Numbered from the stretch's first letter, positions 27,764-39,184 are shown. The stretch is DNA of 64,000 bases from Pasteurella oralis (GCF_002850605.1 NZ_NXGB01000002.1:186001-250000); one strand, 5' to 3'. Made by a program: numbers and translations. Notes: generated by a model not told the origin, from the letters alone.

Positions 27764-28144
27764 TTATTTGATATGCTGCACAGCTTCTCCTGTTTCAACA
27801 TTAGTGAGAGTCGCATAAAAATCGATGTTTGAAGCAAGGAACATTTCAATGTCAAAGGGATCTAATTTGAAAGGAAGTTCATAAAAAGCAAAATCTTTAT
27901 TTACAATATTGCCAGTACATAATAGGCTATGTAATCCCATATAACGTTTATCATTTAAATATTTTTTATTATATCGAATTGCTCGTCCACGTTGTTTTGA
28001 TGGAAAATTAACCCCAAATAACACACCTGCAGAAACGCCAACAATACCATCAATATGAATCTTTTCATCAAGAAACACATCAAGTACACCAGCAGTAAAC
28101 ATACCGCGCATGGCACTGCCTTCTAAAACTAAACCTATTCTCAT
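27764..28144 (-). pseudogene. truncated patatin-like phospholipase (YjjU type)
   Basis: Encodes only the first 126 residues of a patatin-like hydrolase. The oxyanion motif EGSAMRG (8-14) and nucleophile elbow GVSAG are present. The catalytic aspartate and the C-terminal half are missing: the frame ends after NVETGEAVQHIK, while YjjU-type proteins run to about 300-360 residues. I find no continuation in another frame in the 180 bases downstream, so a deletion rather than a frameshift is likely. The protein should be inactive as a lipase. Confidence 0.7.
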
Positions 28145-28317
28145 TTTTTCTTCCTGTTATAAGTAAAATTTACTAAAAATTGACCGCACTTTGTTGTGTT
28201 TTTAAAAGTGAGTTAAGTCCTATCAAACGTTTAGAAATATAAAGCTCAGATTGTTGCATCTGAGCTTAAGGTGACTATAACATGTTAATTAAAGTGACTT
28301 AAAATAAAAAAGTTTGC

Positions 28318-29337
28318 TTAGTCAACTTTCACAATCCAGCCTTCGGGCGCTTCAACATCACCAAATTGAATACCGACAAGCTCGTTATAGAGTTTTGTTG
28401 TGACTTCGCCCACCTCAGTTTCAGAATAGAAAACATGGAAATTGTCACCATATTGAATACCACCAATAGGTGTGATTACTGCTGCTGTACCACAAGCTCC
28501 AGCTTCTTTAAATTGATCTAATTGATCAATATAGACATCCCCTTCTTTGGTTTCTAAACCTAAACGCTCTTTTGCTAGGTAGAGAAGAGAGTATTTAGTA
28601 ATGCTAGGTAAAATAGAAGGGGAAAGTGGAGTAATAAATGTATTGTCCTGAGTAATACCAAAGAAATTTGCTGAACCGACTTCTTCAATTTTAGTATGTG
28701 TAGTTGGATCTAAATAAATACAATCACCAAAGCCATGTGCTTTTGCCTCTTTACCTGGGTATAAGCTTGCGGCATAGTTGCCTCCAACTTTGGCTGCACC
28801 TGTCCCTTGTGGTGCTGCTCGGTCATAATTTGAGACTAAAAAATTAGTTGGTTTTAAACCACCTTTAAAGTAAGCACCCACAGGGCAACAGAAAATAGAG
28901 AAAATATATTCTGGTGCAGGATTTACACCGACGTTATCGCCTACACCAATCATAAATGGACGCAAATATAATGTAGCGCCTGTGCCATAAGGTGCTAACC
29001 ATTCTTGATTTGCTTTGACTACTTGTTTACATGCATCAATAAACATCTCAGTCGGTACTTCAGGCATTAATAAACGCTGACAGCTGCGTTGCATACGCAG
29101 TGCATTTTGATCTGGGCGGAAAAGGTTAATTGAGCCATCTTTACAGCGATAGGCTTTTAATCCTTCAAAGCATTGCTGACCATAATGCAATGCGGTTGAA
29201 CCTTCGCTGATGTGTAATGTATTATCTTGTGTTAACTCACCTTTTGACCATTTACCATTTTTCCAATATGCAATGTAGCGATAGTCTGTTTTGATATAGC
29301 CAAAGCCTAAATTTTGCCAATCAATATTTTTTGTCAT
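28318..29337 (-). CDS. ilvE: branched-chain amino acid aminotransferase
   Basis: A PLP-dependent fold-type IV transaminase for Leu, Ile and Val, 339 residues. It is of the longer class shared with H. influenzae IlvE rather than the 309-residue E. coli type. The Schiff-base lysine is K183 in [23 protein letters not shown] and the [10 protein letters not shown] segment are conserved. It is transcribed alone. The GcvB small RNA lies immediately upstream on the same strand, with its terminator at 29510-29537. Confidence 0.96.
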   Translation of the reverse strand: MTKNIDWQNLGFGYIKTDYRYIAYWKNGKWSKGELTQDNTLHISEGSTALHYGQQCFEGLKAYRCKDGSINLFRPDQNALRMQRSCQRLLMPEVPTEMFIDACKQVVKANQEWLAPYGTGATLYLRPFMIGVGDNVGVNPAPEYIFSIFCCPVGAYFKGGLKPTNFLVSNYDRAAPQGTGAAKVGGNYAASLYPGKEAKAHGFGDCIYLDPTTHTKIEEVGSANFFGITQDNTFITPLSPSILPSITKYSLLYLAKERLGLETKEGDVYIDQLDQFKEAGACGTAAVITPIGGIQYGDNFHVFYSETEVGEVTTKLYNELVGIQFGDVEAPEGWIVKVD

Positions 29338-29509
29338 TGTTATATCCTTTTTGTTGTGTCTGGAGAATGAGTTTTAATCTACACCATTCTTCATAGCTTG
29401 CAAATGTTTGCGAGAAAAAAATTTAGTGATTAAAACAGAAAATCTGAAAGATAAAATATTTTGAAGTAAAACAAGCAATAAGCAGGTGATTGTGCTAAAA
29501 TCAGCAGAT

Positions 29510-29724
29510 AAAAAAACACCGCTCGACTGAGCGGTGTCTAACCAAAAGGGTTTAAAAATAAATATACAGGAAGTGAAAATAAGTAACTTCAAAAGTTACT
29601 CTGTTTGGTTTCCCAAACAATATGCAAACACAACATCATACTTAAGTCCGAAACTCTTAACCAGTAAGGAATTACCAATCATTAAGTATGGTTGCATTGT
29701 AAGAGGAAGCCTGAGAGTGAACAA
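29510..29724 (-). ncRNA. gcvB: GcvB small regulatory RNA
   Basis: Lies divergent from gcvA, as in enterics and other Pasteurellaceae. The minus strand carries the G/U-rich seed GTTGTGTTTGC (29624-29634), the hairpins GTTTGG/CCAAAC (29603-29618) and AGTAACTT/AAGTTACT (29582-29600), the conserved CACTTCCTGTATATTTA (29561-29577), and a terminator stem ACACCGCTC/GAGCGGTGT (29516-29537) with a U run. GcvB with Hfq represses many amino-acid and peptide transporter mRNAs and is activated by GcvA. The 3' end is clear; the 5' end (about 29724) is estimated from a TATAAAA-like -10. Confidence 0.9.
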
Positions 29725-29814
29725 CGAATATTTTTTTATATGACGCATTAGAAAAATTAATGCGAAAGATATTTTTTATATTATAGATCAAAAATTTAAC
29801 ATTGAGAAGAGCGT

Positions 29815-30696
29815 ATGTGTAAACGTTTGCCTCCCTTGAATTCATTGAAAGCATTTGAATCTGCTGCAAAGCATTTAAGCTTCACAAAAGCAGCAGAAGA
29901 ATTGTTTGTAACACAAGCTGCAGTAAGTCACCAGATAAAACTGTTAGAAGATTTTTTAGGCATTGAATTGTTTAAACGTAAGAATCGTTCACTGGAATTA
30001 ACAGAATTAGGTCAGGCTTATTTTACTGATGTGACAAAAATTCTACATCGACTTGCTGAAGCTACTGATAAATTATTAGCAAAAAAACATGATAAACATC
30101 TGACCATTAGTGTGCCACAAACATTTGGTATTCAGTGGTTAGTACCGCATCTAAGCGATTTTAACCAGCATTATCCTGATATTGAAGTGCGTTTAAAAGG
30201 TGTTGATCAGGATGAAGGATTACTTAGCAAAGATATTGATATTGCTATTTATTATGGGCTAGGAAACTGGGATAATTTGCAGGTTGAAAAGTTAGTTGAA
30301 GAGAATCTCCTTATTCTCGCTTCACCAAAATTACTTGCCCAAATTCCCGTGCAGAGTAAAGACGATTTAAAAAATCACACTTTAATTCATATTCATACTC
30401 GTGATAATTGGAAAAATATGGCAAGTTCTTTGCAACTGGATGATTTAAATATTCAGCAAGGCTCGCTATTTAGCCATACTTTTATGGCATTACAAGCGGC
30501 TATACATGGGCAGGGTTTAGTACTTGCGAACCGTATTTTAGCACAGCAGGAAATTGATAATGGACATTTACAAATTGTCTTACCAACAAATTTGCATGAT
30601 CCAAAATCGTTCTATGTTGTGAATCACTTTGATGTAAATGATGAACGTATTCAAGCTTTTCGAGCTTGGATCATTGAAACAATGAAACAAAAATAA
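29815..30696 (+). CDS. gcvA: LysR-type regulator GcvA
   Basis: Controls glycine-cleavage genes and GcvB. The 293 residues have an N-terminal winged HTH ([21 protein letters not shown], then [19 protein letters not shown]) nearly the same as E. coli GcvA, and a LysR effector-binding domain. The start is supported by AGAAGAG upstream. The divergent gcvB gene shares the promoter region, the usual autoregulatory layout. The stop codon overlaps the rlmM start by one base. Confidence 0.96.
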   Translation: MCKRLPPLNSLKAFESAAKHLSFTKAAEELFVTQAAVSHQIKLLEDFLGIELFKRKNRSLELTELGQAYFTDVTKILHRLAEATDKLLAKKHDKHLTISVPQTFGIQWLVPHLSDFNQHYPDIEVRLKGVDQDEGLLSKDIDIAIYYGLGNWDNLQVEKLVEENLLILASPKLLAQIPVQSKDDLKNHTLIHIHTRDNWKNMASSLQLDDLNIQQGSLFSHTFMALQAAIHGQGLVLANRILAQQEIDNGHLQIVLPTNLHDPKSFYVVNHFDVNDERIQAFRAWIIETMKQK

Positions 30697-31793
30697 TGAA
30701 TAAATTAGCCCTTTATTGTCGTCTTGGTTTTGAAAAAGAAGTCGCTGCTGAAATTAGTGAAAAAGCGACCGCACTTGGTGTTTTTGGCTTTGCGCGTGTT
30801 GTCGAAAATAGTGGTTATGTAATTTTTGAATGTTATCAGACAGGCGATGCAGATCGCCTAGCACGAGAGATACCTTTCCACCAATTGATTTTTGCGCGTC
30901 AAATGTTAGTTGTTTCCGAGCTTTTAACTGATTTATCGTCACAAGATCGGATTTTGCCTATTGTGGCACAATATCAACAGATCGCAGCTCAAATTAATTT
31001 AAAGCAAAGTAATGAAATTTTTGTTGAAACAGCGGATACTAATGAAGCAAAAGCACTCTCTGTCTTTTGTCGCAAGTTTACTGTACCACTACGCCAAGCA
31101 TTGAAAAAACAAGGCTGGTTAGCGGCTCATGTTGGTAAATCAGCTAGTGTGACTTTACATGTCCTCTTTATTAATACTACAAGTTGTTATGTTGGCTATT
31201 CTTATAACCATAATCACTCCGCTCATTTTATGGGTATTCCGCGTTTGAAATTTCCTGCAGATGCACCAAGTCGTTCGACGTTAAAGTTAGAGGAAGCAAT
31301 TCTCACTTTTATTCCTAAAAAGCAGGAAGCAGTACGCTTACAAGAAACAATGTATGCTGTCGATTTAGGCGCCTGTCCAGGCGGTTGGACTTATCAGCTA
31401 GTTAAACGAGGCTTATTTGTTTATGCCGTAGATCACGGAAAAATGGCAACAAGTTTACATGAAACAGGGCGTATTGAGCATTGCCCTGAGGATGGATTTA
31501 AATTCCAACCGCCAAAACGTCGCAAAATAGATTGGTTAGTTTGTGATATGGTAGAGCAGCCAATCCGTATTGCTAATTTGATTACCAAATGGCTCGTGAA
31601 TGGTTGGTGTCATGAAACGATTTTTAATCTTAAATTACCTATGAAAAAGCGTTATCTTGAGGTTCAGAAATGTTTGCAATACCTTGAGGATGAACTAATG
31701 ACGCAAGGTATGAGCTATCAAATTCAAGCGAAACATCTTTATCATGATCGAGAAGAAGTGACAGTACATATTGCAGTGAAAAAGTCGCATTAA
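30696..31793 (+). CDS. rlmM: 23S rRNA 2'-O-ribose C2498 methyltransferase RlmM
   Basis: Methylates C2498 of 23S rRNA with SAM. The 365 residues contain an N-terminal THUMP-like region and a C-terminal Rossmann-like methyltransferase with motif [21 protein letters not shown] and [10 protein letters not shown] supply the K-D-K-E type catalytic residues. It overlaps gcvA by one base (TAATG), so translation is coupled, as in other gammaproteobacteria where gcvA and rlmM are neighbours. Confidence 0.96.
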   Translation: MNKLALYCRLGFEKEVAAEISEKATALGVFGFARVVENSGYVIFECYQTGDADRLAREIPFHQLIFARQMLVVSELLTDLSSQDRILPIVAQYQQIAAQINLKQSNEIFVETADTNEAKALSVFCRKFTVPLRQALKKQGWLAAHVGKSASVTLHVLFINTTSCYVGYSYNHNHSAHFMGIPRLKFPADAPSRSTLKLEEAILTFIPKKQEAVRLQETMYAVDLGACPGGWTYQLVKRGLFVYAVDHGKMATSLHETGRIEHCPEDGFKFQPPKRRKIDWLVCDMVEQPIRIANLITKWLVNGWCHETIFNLKLPMKKRYLEVQKCLQYLEDELMTQGMSYQIQAKHLYHDREEVTVHIAVKKSH

Positions 31794-31856
31794 TTAAAGT
31801 GCGGTCGATTTTGGCAAAGTTTTAACTGTTTTCTGTTCGAATAGCGTCAATAATTA

Positions 31857-31879
31857 AAGGCAGACATTTGATCTGCCTT
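31857..31879. terminator. hairpin between rlmM and the DUF455 pseudogene
   Basis: AAGGCAGA pairs with TCTGCCTT across a 7-base loop between convergent genes. T runs are short, so efficiency is uncertain. Confidence 0.5.
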
Positions 31880-31892
31880 CATTATCTTGGCA

Positions 31893-32754
31893 TCATTTTT
31901 CTGCTTTAATATAGCTTTTTAGTGTTTGTTCAATTTCATAGATCCAATCAAGTTCATATTGAGTAAAACCGGCTTGTAGGCGTGCATCGGTATTAATCAC
32001 GCCTTTGAATATGACAATACGATATTTACGTAACAGTTCACCAAAACATTGCATAGCATCTAATCCACGTTTAGTAGAAAGTGCATGATACCAATGGTTA
32101 CCAATTGAAACATGACCAATTTCATCATGTAAAATCACATCGAGAATTGCAACAGCATCAAAATCTTTACGTTGACGAATTTTGTCCTGTAGAACAGGCG
32201 TCGCATCTAACCCTCTTGCTTCAAGTACGCGAGGCACTAATGCCATACGTTCCCAAATGTCATGAGCTGTGGCTTGTGACATTTCCCATAGACCTGCGTG
32301 TGCTTCAAAGTCCCCATATTGGTAACCCAAAGATTTTAAATGTTGGTATAAGAAGGGTAAAATGCGTACTTTCTTCGCGTGCCACTTGTAACCAATCTTT
32401 TACGAATGTCATTCCTGCTCCCAATTCCTGTTGAGCACAGCGTCCAAAACGCCAGGCAGCGTCTAAACCTAAATTAATCGCATTAAATTCAATATGTGCG
32501 ATGGCATGTAGTGTTGCAGCGTAACCTTCTTTGGTAGCAAAAGAACGTTTAGGTACATCTTTAGGGGCAACTAGCGCGGGTTTATGCGGAAATCCTGCTA
32601 TGTCTTGCGTCGGTGTGACAATAGGAAAATCGTCTAATTCAGTTAAATTGACAGTGGGTAACAGATCATCATAGAGCTGGTTAACAAGCTCGCATTTTTT
32701 CTCTGGTACAGTTTCGATCAATGCCGTAGTGATAGCTTGCCAAAGTGCGGTCAT
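31893..32754 (-). pseudogene. DUF455 ferritin-like protein, frameshifted
   Basis: Two overlapping frames make one DUF455 protein of about 286 residues. The first covers 32754-32350 and ends in a nonsense tail after EESTHFTLL. The second resumes at 32348 with a tyrosine and QHLKSLGYQYGDFEAH. One extra base at about 32349 explains the break. The helices carry the di-metal ligand pattern of the MiaE/ferritin-like fold (HIEFNAINLGLD, AREESTHF, LHDEIGHVSIGNHW). There is no homopolymer or slippery site, so it is a mutation or a sequencing error. It lies 8 bases after tesB, as in H. influenzae. Confidence 0.85.
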
Positions 32755-32762
32755 TTTTTTCC

Positions 32763-33635
32763 TTATTTTTTCTTTTCTAATGTATAACGAATTAAGCCTT
32801 CTTGTTGTGTTGTTGCAATTAGGCGGCCTTGGCGATCAAAAATTTGTCCTCGCGCTAAGCCTCGGGCGGCAAAGGCGTTGTTACTTTCAATTGCATACAG
32901 TAACCAATCATTTAAATTAAAAGTGCGATGAAACCAAATTGAATGATCAATTGTTGCGACTTTCATACCCGGTTGTAAAAAGCCTTTTTCATGTGGATGG
33001 AGGGCAGTTAATAAACAATGAAAGTCGGAGAAGTAGGCGAGCAAACATTGTTGTATTTTTTGATCTAATGGTGCATTTCCATTCGCTTTTACCCAAGCAA
33101 ATTGTTCTGGTGGCAATTTTGTGCCACTAAATGGATTATTGATATATTTTGCACGAATATCAAAAGGACGTTCTGCCGTAAATTTTTCACGAATCGGTTC
33201 TGGAATATAAGGTGCAAGTTTTTGGATGACAGTACTTTCTGCAATAAACTCATCAGGCTGTGCAACTTCAGGCATTTGGCTTTGGTGATCAAAACCTTTT
33301 TCTTCATTTTGAAATGAAGCGGTAATATGGCAGATTGGTTCATTATGTTGAATTGCTTTGACACGTAATGCGGTAAAATTGCGTCCTTCGCGTAAAGTTT
33401 CTACATCGTAAATAATTGGATGTTGGCTATCGCCAGGTGCTAAAAAATAAGCGTGACAAGAATGTAAAATACGATCTTGGCGGGCAACTTGAATAGCAGC
33501 TGATAATGCTTGTGCGACAACTTGACCACCGAAAACTTGGCGTAATCCTAAATCTTCGCTGCTACCTCGAAATAAAAAATCATCTAATCGTTCTAGCTTA
33601 AGTAATTCAATTAAGTTATTAAGTACCTTTGACAT
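32763..33635 (-). CDS. tesB: acyl-CoA thioesterase II
   Basis: Hydrolyses medium- and long-chain acyl-CoA in the cytoplasm. The 290 residues form a double hot-dog enzyme. The N-terminal half shows LFRGSSEDLGLRQVFGGQVVAQAL, HSCHAYFLAPGD and FTALRVKAIQ. The C-terminal half has the ATIDHSIWFHR segment with the catalytic Asp and an ending with ARGLARGQIFDRQG. It is upstream of and co-oriented with the frameshifted DUF455 gene (gap 8 bases), so they form one transcription unit. Confidence 0.95.
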   Translation of the reverse strand: MSKVLNNLIELLKLERLDDFLFRGSSEDLGLRQVFGGQVVAQALSAAIQVARQDRILHSCHAYFLAPGDSQHPIIYDVETLREGRNFTALRVKAIQHNEPICHITASFQNEEKGFDHQSQMPEVAQPDEFIAESTVIQKLAPYIPEPIREKFTAERPFDIRAKYINNPFSGTKLPPEQFAWVKANGNAPLDQKIQQCLLAYFSDFHCLLTALHPHEKGFLQPGMKVATIDHSIWFHRTFNLNDWLLYAIESNNAFAARGLARGQIFDRQGRLIATTQQEGLIRYTLEKKK

Positions 33636-33839
33636 GGCTCATCCTTATTGAGAGTGAGTTTGATTGATAGTTTTGGTATAGTAAAATCAATTAAGATTAA
33701 TTCAGACAAATTGTTAGTATAAATTAGCTTAAAAATTTATTGCTTTGCGCATTACTATGGAATCAAAAATTGTTTTTAACAAGAATGAAAGTTATTTTAC
33801 TTAAAAAATAATCAATCAAATAGAAATAAAAATCAACGT

Positions 33840-33868
33840 TTGCAATATCAGGCATCTTATTGCATAAT
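33840..33868 (+). promoter_or_regulatory. promoter of the 4.5S RNA gene
   Basis: TTGCAA (33840-33845), 17 bp, CATAAT (33863-33868). The expected start is near 33875, giving a 5' precursor extension of about 38 nt ahead of the mature RNA. The remaining sequence between tesB and this promoter shows nothing I can identify. Confidence 0.6.
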
Positions 33869-33912
33869 ACGCCACCTAATCATCAGATAAGCATTATTTG
33901 GTGGTTATCCAA

Positions 33913-34024
33913 TGGAAATCTTCTCGGTTCCTCGCAATGGTATCTGGTTTACCTGGTCAGGTTCGGAAGAAAGCAGCCAAAGTCAGCATCACTGTGTGCC
34001 GAGATCAAGCTGGGAAGATTTCCA
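33913..34024 (+). ncRNA. ffs: signal recognition particle 4.5S RNA
   Basis: The ends pair perfectly (TGGAAATCTTC with GAAGATTTCCA), forming the long hairpin. The apical domain has the conserved SRP core: GGTCAGGTTCGGAAG with a GGAA-type tetraloop region, then AAGCAGCCAAAG. This is the Ffh-binding site and matches the bacterial 4.5S consensus. The RNA works with Ffh in co-translational targeting to the membrane. Confidence 0.95.
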
Positions 34025-34050
34025 CCTCATTTTCCCCTTTATTATATGTG

Positions 34051-35790
34051 CTAAATTCTAGTTGCTAATTTTTGGAAATAACTATTTTCTTGTTGGATTA
34101 ATTCATTATAAGTACCTTGTTCAATCAATTTTGCTTCATCAATAATGTAGAGTTGATCGAATTGTTCAATAAAAGTAAGGCGATGAGTAACCATTAATAG
34201 CGTCTTATTTTTCACATGAGTGAAGATTAAATGCAGTATTTTTCGTTCTGTTTCTCGATCTAGTCCTTCTGTTGGTTCATCAAGCAATAAAATTGGCGCG
34301 TCATTAAGCAATACACGAGCAAGCCCTAAACGACGTTGCTCACCACCTGATAATGGGCGCCCGCCATCGCCAAGCCATAAATCTAATCCCTCTTCTTGCT
34401 CAAGTAATTTGTTTAAACCCACTTGTTGTAACACATTAATCATTTTCCGATCAGTAATTTTGATTGCATTTGCAATCTGTAAATTGTTGCGTAAGCTATC
34501 GCTAAATACATGAACTCGTTGAGTTAAAAAACATATTTGTTGGCGTAGTGCTTGTTCTGAATACTGATCAATTGGTCTACCAGAGAGTAATAATAATCCT
34601 TTATTAGTATCGTAGTTACGAACTAATAATTGTAATAATGTAGATTTTCCACTCCCTGTTTTTCCGAGGATGGCTACTTTTTTACCCTGTTCAATAGTAA
34701 GGCTGACGTTGTTTAATGCTGGATTTTCACGCTCTGGATAGGTGAAAAATAACGCATTGGCTTGAATAAGTGGTTGTGTCTTTATATTAAAGTCATTAAA
34801 TTGAGCAATCCCTTCGAACCTGACTAAAGGAGATTGTTCGATAATTTCACTAACGCGTTTAGCAGAGGCAATCACTTGACCAATATGTAAAAAGGCTGCA
34901 CCAATTGGCATTAATATTTCAAATGCAGCAAGGACTGAAAAAGCAAACAAAGCAATCAATGCAGCTTTATACATGCCTGTGCCTAAGTCTGCTTCAGCAG
35001 CAATCCAGAGTGTTGCAGCAAGAATGAATCCATTAACAAATAGTAAAATTGCACTGGAAAGTCCTGCTAAGTTAGCTTCTTTTTGTTGGTACTGTTGCCA
35101 ATCTTGCTCTGTTTGATTGAGCTTCTCTTTTAATTTTTTTTCTGCATTAAAGAGTAATAATTCTGCCTGCGCTTGAATAAACTCTACAAATTGAGTGCGA
35201 TAAATAGCACGTGATTGTACCAATTTATTACCAAATTTGCTGCCTAAGCGATAGAAAATGGTTGGGATAATTAATAAAAATGCTAACAAAGTCGTACCCA
35301 TAAATAAGGCGAGTGAGATATGAATAAAACTTAAACCAAGTGTAATAAGGGTTATAACAATAATTGCACTAATGAAAGGCGCAATTAAACGTAAGTATAA
35401 ACTATCGAGCGTATCAACATCAGCGACTAAACGATTTAATAAATCACTATTACGGTAGCGATTTAAAACAGCGGGGCTTAATGGAATAATTCGACTGAAT
35501 ACTTGAACACGTAATTTAGCTAGTACACGAAAAGTGGCATCATGAGTGACAATTTTTTCGAAATAACGGGCAACTGTTCGACCAATCGCTAAACCACGTA
35601 CGCCTGAAGATGGGTAGAAAAAGTTAAATAATGTACCGATACCTGCAATTGCTGTTGCAGCTAAAAACCAACCTGAAAGCGTTAACAAGCCAATACTCGC
35701 GACTAAACCTGTAATCATTAAAATCACCCCTAAAATCAGGGTAAATTTAGCATGTTTGAATAAACGTAAAAAAGGGAATAACGCGCGCAT
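34051..35790 (-). CDS. cydC: heterodimeric ABC exporter subunit CydC
   Basis: With CydD this forms the inner-membrane ABC transporter needed for cytochrome bd assembly; it has been linked to thiol and heme export. The 579 residues comprise six hydrophobic segments (about 15-300) and a C-terminal ATPase with Walker A GKTGSGKST, signature LSGGEQRR and Walker B ILLLDEP. Its ATG overlaps the cydD stop by one base, so it is translationally coupled. The order trxB-cydD-cydC is conserved in E. coli and Haemophilus. Confidence 0.96.
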   Translation of the reverse strand: MRALFPFLRLFKHAKFTLILGVILMITGLVASIGLLTLSGWFLAATAIAGIGTLFNFFYPSSGVRGLAIGRTVARYFEKIVTHDATFRVLAKLRVQVFSRIIPLSPAVLNRYRNSDLLNRLVADVDTLDSLYLRLIAPFISAIIVITLITLGLSFIHISLALFMGTTLLAFLLIIPTIFYRLGSKFGNKLVQSRAIYRTQFVEFIQAQAELLLFNAEKKLKEKLNQTEQDWQQYQQKEANLAGLSSAILLFVNGFILAATLWIAAEADLGTGMYKAALIALFAFSVLAAFEILMPIGAAFLHIGQVIASAKRVSEIIEQSPLVRFEGIAQFNDFNIKTQPLIQANALFFTYPERENPALNNVSLTIEQGKKVAILGKTGSGKSTLLQLLVRNYDTNKGLLLLSGRPIDQYSEQALRQQICFLTQRVHVFSDSLRNNLQIANAIKITDRKMINVLQQVGLNKLLEQEEGLDLWLGDGGRPLSGGEQRRLGLARVLLNDAPILLLDEPTEGLDRETERKILHLIFTHVKNKTLLMVTHRLTFIEQFDQLYIIDEAKLIEQGTYNELIQQENSYFQKLATRI

Positions 35791-37553
35791 TAATTTACAT
35801 CCTGTTTTCGTTGAGTAAGTAATTCAGCAAAGAAGCCTGTATGCTTTAATTGTTCGAAATGACCTTGCTGGATAATTTCACCTTGTTGCATAACAAGGAT
35901 AACATCGCATTGTTTGAGATCTTCAACGCGGTGAGTAATCATCAAGGTAGTTTGCTGTTGACTCATTTTTTGTAATGCTTGTAAAACTAAATTTTCGGAT
36001 TGTGCGTCTAAACTTGCAGTAGGTTCATCTAATAATAATAAATGACCTTGACGAAGTAGGGCTCGCGCAATAGCAAGACGTTGTGCTTGCCCGACTGAAA
36101 TACCTAAGCCACCATCTCTAATTTCACTATTTAAACCTAATGTATCAGTAAATTCTTTTGCTTGAGCGAGTGTTAAAGCTTGTTCAATTTGATGTTCACT
36201 TGCTTCAATGTCGCCTAACAATAAATTTTCTTTGATTGTGCCTTGTAATAACAATGGATTTTGCCCTACCCACGCAATTTGTTTACGCCACTGTGATAAA
36301 TTCATTTGTTTTAGCTCAATCCCATTGATCTTTAAGCTCCCTTCATAGGCTAAAAATCCCAGAATGGCATTGATTAAAGAGCTTTTTCCTGCACCACTTT
36401 GACCGACTAGTGCCGTATGGCTTTGAGCTGGTAAAGAGAAGTTTAACGGTTTAGTTAAAGGTTTACCTTGTGGTGAAAGTACGACTAAGTTTTGTGCGGT
36501 AATATCAACAGCACTTTGTAGTTCTGAGGGTTGTTGGTGAACTGATTGTGCCGTTGTGTGTTCTGCCTCTAAAAATTCCACAATAACATCAGCAGCGCCA
36601 ATACCGGCAGCACGATCATGATAATAAGTACCGAGATCACGCAGTGGTTGGTAAAATTCAGGAGCCAAAATAAGACAGAAAAAGCCGACAAATAAGGTTA
36701 AAGGTGCATTATATGTACCAAAATTTAACTCGCCTAAATAACTAAAACCAAAATAGACAGCCATTAGTGCAATAGAAATTGAAGTGAAAAACTCTAACAC
36801 TGCAGAGGAAAGGAATGCCATTTTTAGCACATCCATTGTTGTTTCACGAAATGCATCGGTATTTTCTTCAATGTGTCTCGTTTGCTGTTCAGTACGATTA
36901 AATAAACGTAATGTTTCTAAACCGCGTAGACGATCTAAAAATTGACCGCTTAATTTTGCTAGAGTCGCCATATTTTTTTGACTGCTGTCTGCAGCGGCAA
37001 TACCCACTAAAATCATAAAAATAGGGATCAGTGGTGCAGTAATCATTAAAACAAGACCTGCTGCCCAATTAAGTGGGAATATTGCAATTAAAATCACGAC
37101 AGGAACAATTGCCGATAGTGCCTGTTGTGGCAAATAGCGAGCGTAATAATTATGTAAGTTTTCCACTTGTTCTAACATAATTGTTGCCCAACTCCCAGCA
37201 GGCTTTTGATTGATTGTGGCTGGTCCAACTTGATGAATTTTATCTAAGATTTGCTGGCGAATAGAATTACGTAAAATTCGACCGCACTTAAAGCCAATTT
37301 GCTCACGTACCCACAGTATGACAGCTCGAAGCATAAAGCCAATGATGAGACCAACGAAATAAAATGACAGAGTACTACGCTCAGTACCTAACATAATCAA
37401 ATGGTGTAATAAACTCGCTAAAAAATAAGTATTGATGACTAAGATCACGGATGAAATAGAAGCAAGCAGAATGTTCAAATTTAGCAATTTTTTAATTGGT
37501 TTTTGTTGTGACCAAAGCCATTTTTGTAAATATTTTTGACGTGTTTTTTGCAT
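35790..37553 (-). CDS. cydD: heterodimeric ABC exporter subunit CydD
   Basis: Partner of CydC. The 587 residues contain a six-helix membrane domain (about 25-310, including LILAPEFYQPLRDLGTYYHDRAAG, typical of CydD) and an ATPase with Walker A GQSGAGKSS, a degenerate signature ISVGQAQRLAIARALL and Walker B LLLLDEPTASLD. It starts about 590 bases downstream of trxB, with a non-coding gap instead of the tight spacing often seen. An uptake sequence lies inside at 37281-37289. Confidence 0.96.
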   Translation of the reverse strand: MQKTRQKYLQKWLWSQQKPIKKLLNLNILLASISSVILVINTYFLASLLHHLIMLGTERSTLSFYFVGLIIGFMLRAVILWVREQIGFKCGRILRNSIRQQILDKIHQVGPATINQKPAGSWATIMLEQVENLHNYYARYLPQQALSAIVPVVILIAIFPLNWAAGLVLMITAPLIPIFMILVGIAAADSSQKNMATLAKLSGQFLDRLRGLETLRLFNRTEQQTRHIEENTDAFRETTMDVLKMAFLSSAVLEFFTSISIALMAVYFGFSYLGELNFGTYNAPLTLFVGFFCLILAPEFYQPLRDLGTYYHDRAAGIGAADVIVEFLEAEHTTAQSVHQQPSELQSAVDITAQNLVVLSPQGKPLTKPLNFSLPAQSHTALVGQSGAGKSSLINAILGFLAYEGSLKINGIELKQMNLSQWRKQIAWVGQNPLLLQGTIKENLLLGDIEASEHQIEQALTLAQAKEFTDTLGLNSEIRDGGLGISVGQAQRLAIARALLRQGHLLLLDEPTASLDAQSENLVLQALQKMSQQQTTLMITHRVEDLKQCDVILVMQQGEIIQQGHFEQLKHTGFFAELLTQRKQDVN

Positions 37554-37691
37554 AATATAACAAGTTAAGTTCTTGATTAGTCATATTGTAAACTGAGAAG
37601 GACGCTTTTAGCGTCCCTATATTTCGTTTTAAATTTTTATTTTTATATACGTAGAACATCTTATTTCAATGATTCTTAACAAAGAGGCTCC

Positions 37692-37784
37692 TTACTTATT
37701 AGATTCTTCATTTTTAGTTATTATACGTATTTTTGCAAAAAGCATTAATAATGCTAATGCATTTAAGAATAATAAGAGAATCAT
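37692..37784 (-). CDS. possible 30-aa membrane peptide in the trxB-cydD gap
   Basis: A 30-codon frame (MILLLFLNALALLMLFAK, then a polar tail ITKNEESNK) encodes one hydrophobic helix. A GGAG sequence lies somewhat far upstream. Just before it on the same strand, positions 37798-37960 hold a second open stretch without a start codon that also encodes a membrane-like segment (CILLLVLPYCIFIVTQLI). The pair may be the remains of a small membrane-protein gene. The rest of 37554-38142 holds only a GGACGC/GCGTCC hairpin at 37601-37617 that I can describe. Confidence 0.22.
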   Translation of the reverse strand: MILLLFLNALALLMLFAKIRIITKNEESNK

Positions 37785-38142
37785 CAATTCTATATTATTT
37801 CTCCTTTGATAATATAGAGTTATGCTGCCGAATTAACTGGGTTACAATAAAGATGCAATAGGGAAGTACTAAAAGTAAAATACAATTCCCAACTTTAAAT
37901 TTAATATTATTTTCGCCATATATTACAACTGGTAAGGCACAAATTGCATCTTCACTCTATCATCTAGATTCTTTGCCCGTGAGTCTAAACTTTCTCTATT
38001 TTATTGGATACTTAAAAACATTCCACACCAGCGATACCTGTAGTTTATCATAATTTGTTCAAAAGCATCACGATAAAAAATATTATGTACTAGCGTGGAA
38101 TGTAATATTCATTTTGCGAGTAGTATCGCAAAATGAATATTT

Positions 38143-39111
<969 letters not shown>

Positions 39112-39184
39112 TTACATATTCAAAATACTTTGTACTTTATTATAGACGTTTCCCATGTTCAATCTATTACTAATAATTTCCCTG

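Noticed and set aside
29534..29743. Open frame of 69 codons upstream of gcvA
   Set aside because: It is antisense to GcvB and covers its hairpins; no ribosome site or protein-like composition.
32340..32360. Programmed frameshift in the DUF455 gene
   Set aside because: No slippery heptamer, homopolymer, or stimulating hairpin is evident near the break.
33860..34054. Open frame of 64 codons on the plus strand
   Set aside because: It lies across the 4.5S RNA gene, whose paired ends and conserved core explain the sequence better than a protein.
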